A stretch of 6,715 nucleotides of DNA, from the NCBI GenBank assembly GCA_036401755.1, contig DASWUD010000239.1:1-6715 (forward strand). The letters run 5' to 3'. The notes below the pieces were generated by a model. That model was not told the origin of the DNA, ran no database searches, and saw only the letters and a list, made by a program, of their open reading frames with translations. Position 1 is the stretch's first letter. Each line of letters begins with the position of its first letter. The translations under genes were made by a program, and so were the position numbers. Below, in pieces: positions 5,951 through 6,715 of this stretch. This DNA comes from DASWUD01 sp036401755. GTDB taxonomy: Bacteria; Pseudomonadota; Gammaproteobacteria; Thiohalomonadales; Thiohalomonadaceae.

Positions 5951-6205
5951 TTATTTATCCTGCTCGAAGACCTTCGCTTCCAACTCCTTCACCTGATGCT
6001 CCAGTCGCTCGACCATGGTGCGGGTGCGGGCCAATACCTGGCTCTGTACCTCGAACTCTTCGCGGCTCACCAGATTCATCTTGGCGAAGGCCGACTGCAA
6101 CACCGCCTTGAGGTTTTTTTCGATGTCCTCGCCGAGCTGGCGCGGCCCGGCGGGAATGGCGTCGGAGAGTTTCTTGGCGAGATCGTCGATGAAGGAGGGA
6201 TTCAT
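5951..6205 (-). CDS. ubiK: Ubiquinone biosynthesis accessory factor UbiK (BMFP-domain protein, YqiC)
   Basis: Small accessory protein needed for efficient aerobic ubiquinone synthesis. In Enterobacteria UbiK binds UbiJ and associates with the Ubi enzyme complex and lipids. It has 84 residues; E. coli UbiK is slightly longer. The N-terminal part FIDDLAKKLSDAIPAG (5-20) is an amphipathic helix typical of the family. It is followed by LGEDIEKNLKAVLQSAFAKM and VSREEFEVQSQVLARTR, and then a coiled coil (about 63-82) with heptad-spaced V/L residues in TMVERLEHQVKELEAKVFEQ. No signal peptide or membrane segment is seen. AGGA lies 8 nt before the ATG. It precedes yifB on the same strand and is divergent from the TorF-family gene. 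Confidence 0.9.
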   Translation of the reverse strand: MNPSFIDDLAKKLSDAIPAGPRQLGEDIEKNLKAVLQSAFAKMNLVSREEFEVQSQVLARTRTMVERLEHQVKELEAKVFEQDK

Positions 6206-6273
6206 GGCTGCAGTCCTGTCGATGGATAGATGAGAAGTTTAAGCTAAATTCTGCTCCATGTTAGCCCAGTTTG

Positions 6274-6322
6274 TGCACCAAAAGCGTGCCGTGTCATTGC
6301 ACGCCCTCTCCATGATGGTGCG
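6274..6322. promoter_or_regulatory. Candidate NtrC enhancer (cluster of TGCAC/GTGC half-sites)
   Basis: TGCACC-AAAAG-CGTGCC (6274-6290) has the 6-5-6 form of the NtrC site TGCACC-N5-GGTGCA, with an exact left half and four of six positions in the right half. TGCACG (6298-6303) and GGTGCG (6317-6322) add two further half-site-like words. The cluster lies about 90-140 bp before the predicted transcription start, the usual place for an NtrC enhancer. Confidence 0.5.
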
Positions 6323-6355
6323 CATTGCCACATTGTTGCCGTGTTGCCGCCATTT

Positions 6356-6368
6356 TATCAGCTGTTTT
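6356..6368 (+). promoter_or_regulatory. IHF-like binding site
   Basis: TATCAG-CTGT-TTT matches WATCAR-N4-TTR at every defined position except the last. It lies between the NtrC-like cluster and the sigma-54 promoter, where IHF commonly bends DNA to let the enhancer-bound activator touch the polymerase. IHF sites are degenerate, so the support comes mainly from position. Confidence 0.4.
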
Positions 6369-6386
6369 TGTAGCTAAATCCTGATA

Positions 6387-6402
6387 TGGCACACCCCATG
6401 CA
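6387..6402 (+). promoter_or_regulatory. Sigma-54 (RpoN) -24/-12 promoter
   Basis: TGGCACACCCCATGCA matches TGGCACG-N4-TTGCW at ten of its twelve defined positions. The invariant GG (6388-6389) and GC (6400-6401) are spaced exactly 12 bp apart. Transcription would start near 6413, about 62 nt before the ATG of the TorF-family gene. Confidence 0.75.
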
Positions 6403-6474
6403 ATGCCCCCTATGCAACAGACAATCGTTTCCTCTGTGGTTTTTTAAACAACCTGATCGAAGGGAGAGATAAAG

Positions 6475-6715
6475 ATGAACATGAACATGAAATCAGTGGT
6501 CGCTGCCTCCGTCCTCGCCGCAGTGATGGGCAGCGGTGCCGCCATGGCCGGTGCCAGCGCCAACGTGGGCGCCACTTCCAACTATGTGTGGCGTGGCATC
6601 ACCCAGACCGCCGATGGTGCCGCCGTTTCCGGTGGTCTCGACTACAGCCACGACATCGGCCTCTATGTCGGCACCTGGACCTCCAACACCGCCTGGGGTT
6701 CTGCCGAGGTCGATC
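6475..6715 (+). CDS. TorF-family putative porin (Gcw_chp / TIGR02001), N-terminal part
   Basis: Predicted outer-membrane beta-barrel protein of the family long annotated Gcw_chp or TIGR02001 and now called TorF-family putative porin; the substrate is not established. Eighty codons are present before the right edge. Residues 1-25 form a signal peptide: short MNMNMK start, hydrophobic VVAASVLAAVM core and AMA before the predicted cleavage at A25/G26. The mature start ASANVGATSNYVWRGITQT, then GGLDYSHDIGLYVGTWTSN, shows the alternating aromatic strand pattern and the SNYVWRG signature of the family. AGGGAG (6461-6466) lies 8 nt before the first of three nearby ATG codons, favouring ATG 6475. The sigma-54/NtrC-like region upstream suggests nitrogen control. 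From gene order I recall in other gammaproteobacteria, glnK and amtB may follow, but they are not in view. Confidence 0.85.
   Translation, partial: MNMNMKSVVAASVLAAVMGSGAAMAGASANVGATSNYVWRGITQTADGAAVSGGLDYSHDIGLYVGTWTSNTAWGSAEVD

Larger units (their letters stand above)
6206..6474. other. Divergent ubiK / TorF-family intergenic control region
   Basis: This 269-bp region has no coding frame I can support. It holds a cluster of NtrC-like half-sites (6274-6322), three TTGCC units (6325-6348), an IHF-like site (6356-6368), a sigma-54 promoter (6387-6402) and a roughly 62-nt leader with GGTT-TTTTAAAC-AACC quasi-symmetry (6438-6453). All are oriented for the rightward gene. The 12-mer AGCTAAATYCTG occurs at 6242-6253 and 6372-6383. 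I found no convincing sigma-70 promoter for ubiK. Confidence 0.75.

Overview
The window looks like chromosomal DNA from a G+C-rich gammaproteobacterium. Rep helicase, a YifB/ComM ATPase, UbiK and a TorF-family porin are all typical of that class. I cannot name the genus from this sequence alone. There are two complete gene blocks, plus a partial gene at each edge.

Layout, left to right. (1) The N-terminal 269 codons of rep, on the minus strand, with a GTG start at 809; the gene runs off the left edge. (2) A 400-bp divergent intergenic region (810-1209) holding two palindromes at the head of rep, two unrelated palindromic intergenic repeats, and a possible heat-shock promoter. (3) A plus-strand pair: a DnaK-type Hsp70 (1210-3069) and a class A DnaJ (3150-4244), without grpE between or beside them. 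(4) A convergent spacer carrying a second copy of one repeat family. (5) A minus-strand pair, ubiK then yifB (6205 down to 4384). (6) A divergent regulatory region (6206-6474) with what reads as a complete sigma-54/NtrC control region, followed by the start of a secreted TorF-family (Gcw_chp) outer-membrane protein that leaves the window at the right edge.

Togetherness. DnaK and DnaJ should act as a chaperone/co-chaperone pair. Because this DnaK lacks the roughly 25-residue nucleotide-binding-domain segment found in ordinary proteobacterial DnaK, I read it as a secondary, specialised Hsp70 with its own J-protein, not the housekeeping grpE-dnaK-dnaJ locus. The pair is bracketed by two directly oriented copies of a 75-bp REP-like palindrome, and a second repeat family sits before each of the two genes. 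In the dnaJ leader that repeat supplies the ribosome-binding sequence.

The right end is the clearest regulatory story: a near-consensus -24/-12 promoter, an IHF-like site and a cluster of NtrC-like half-sites about 90-140 bp upstream of the predicted transcription start. This suggests that the putative porin is induced by nitrogen limitation. No CRISPR array, tRNA, rRNA, transposase or phage gene was seen.
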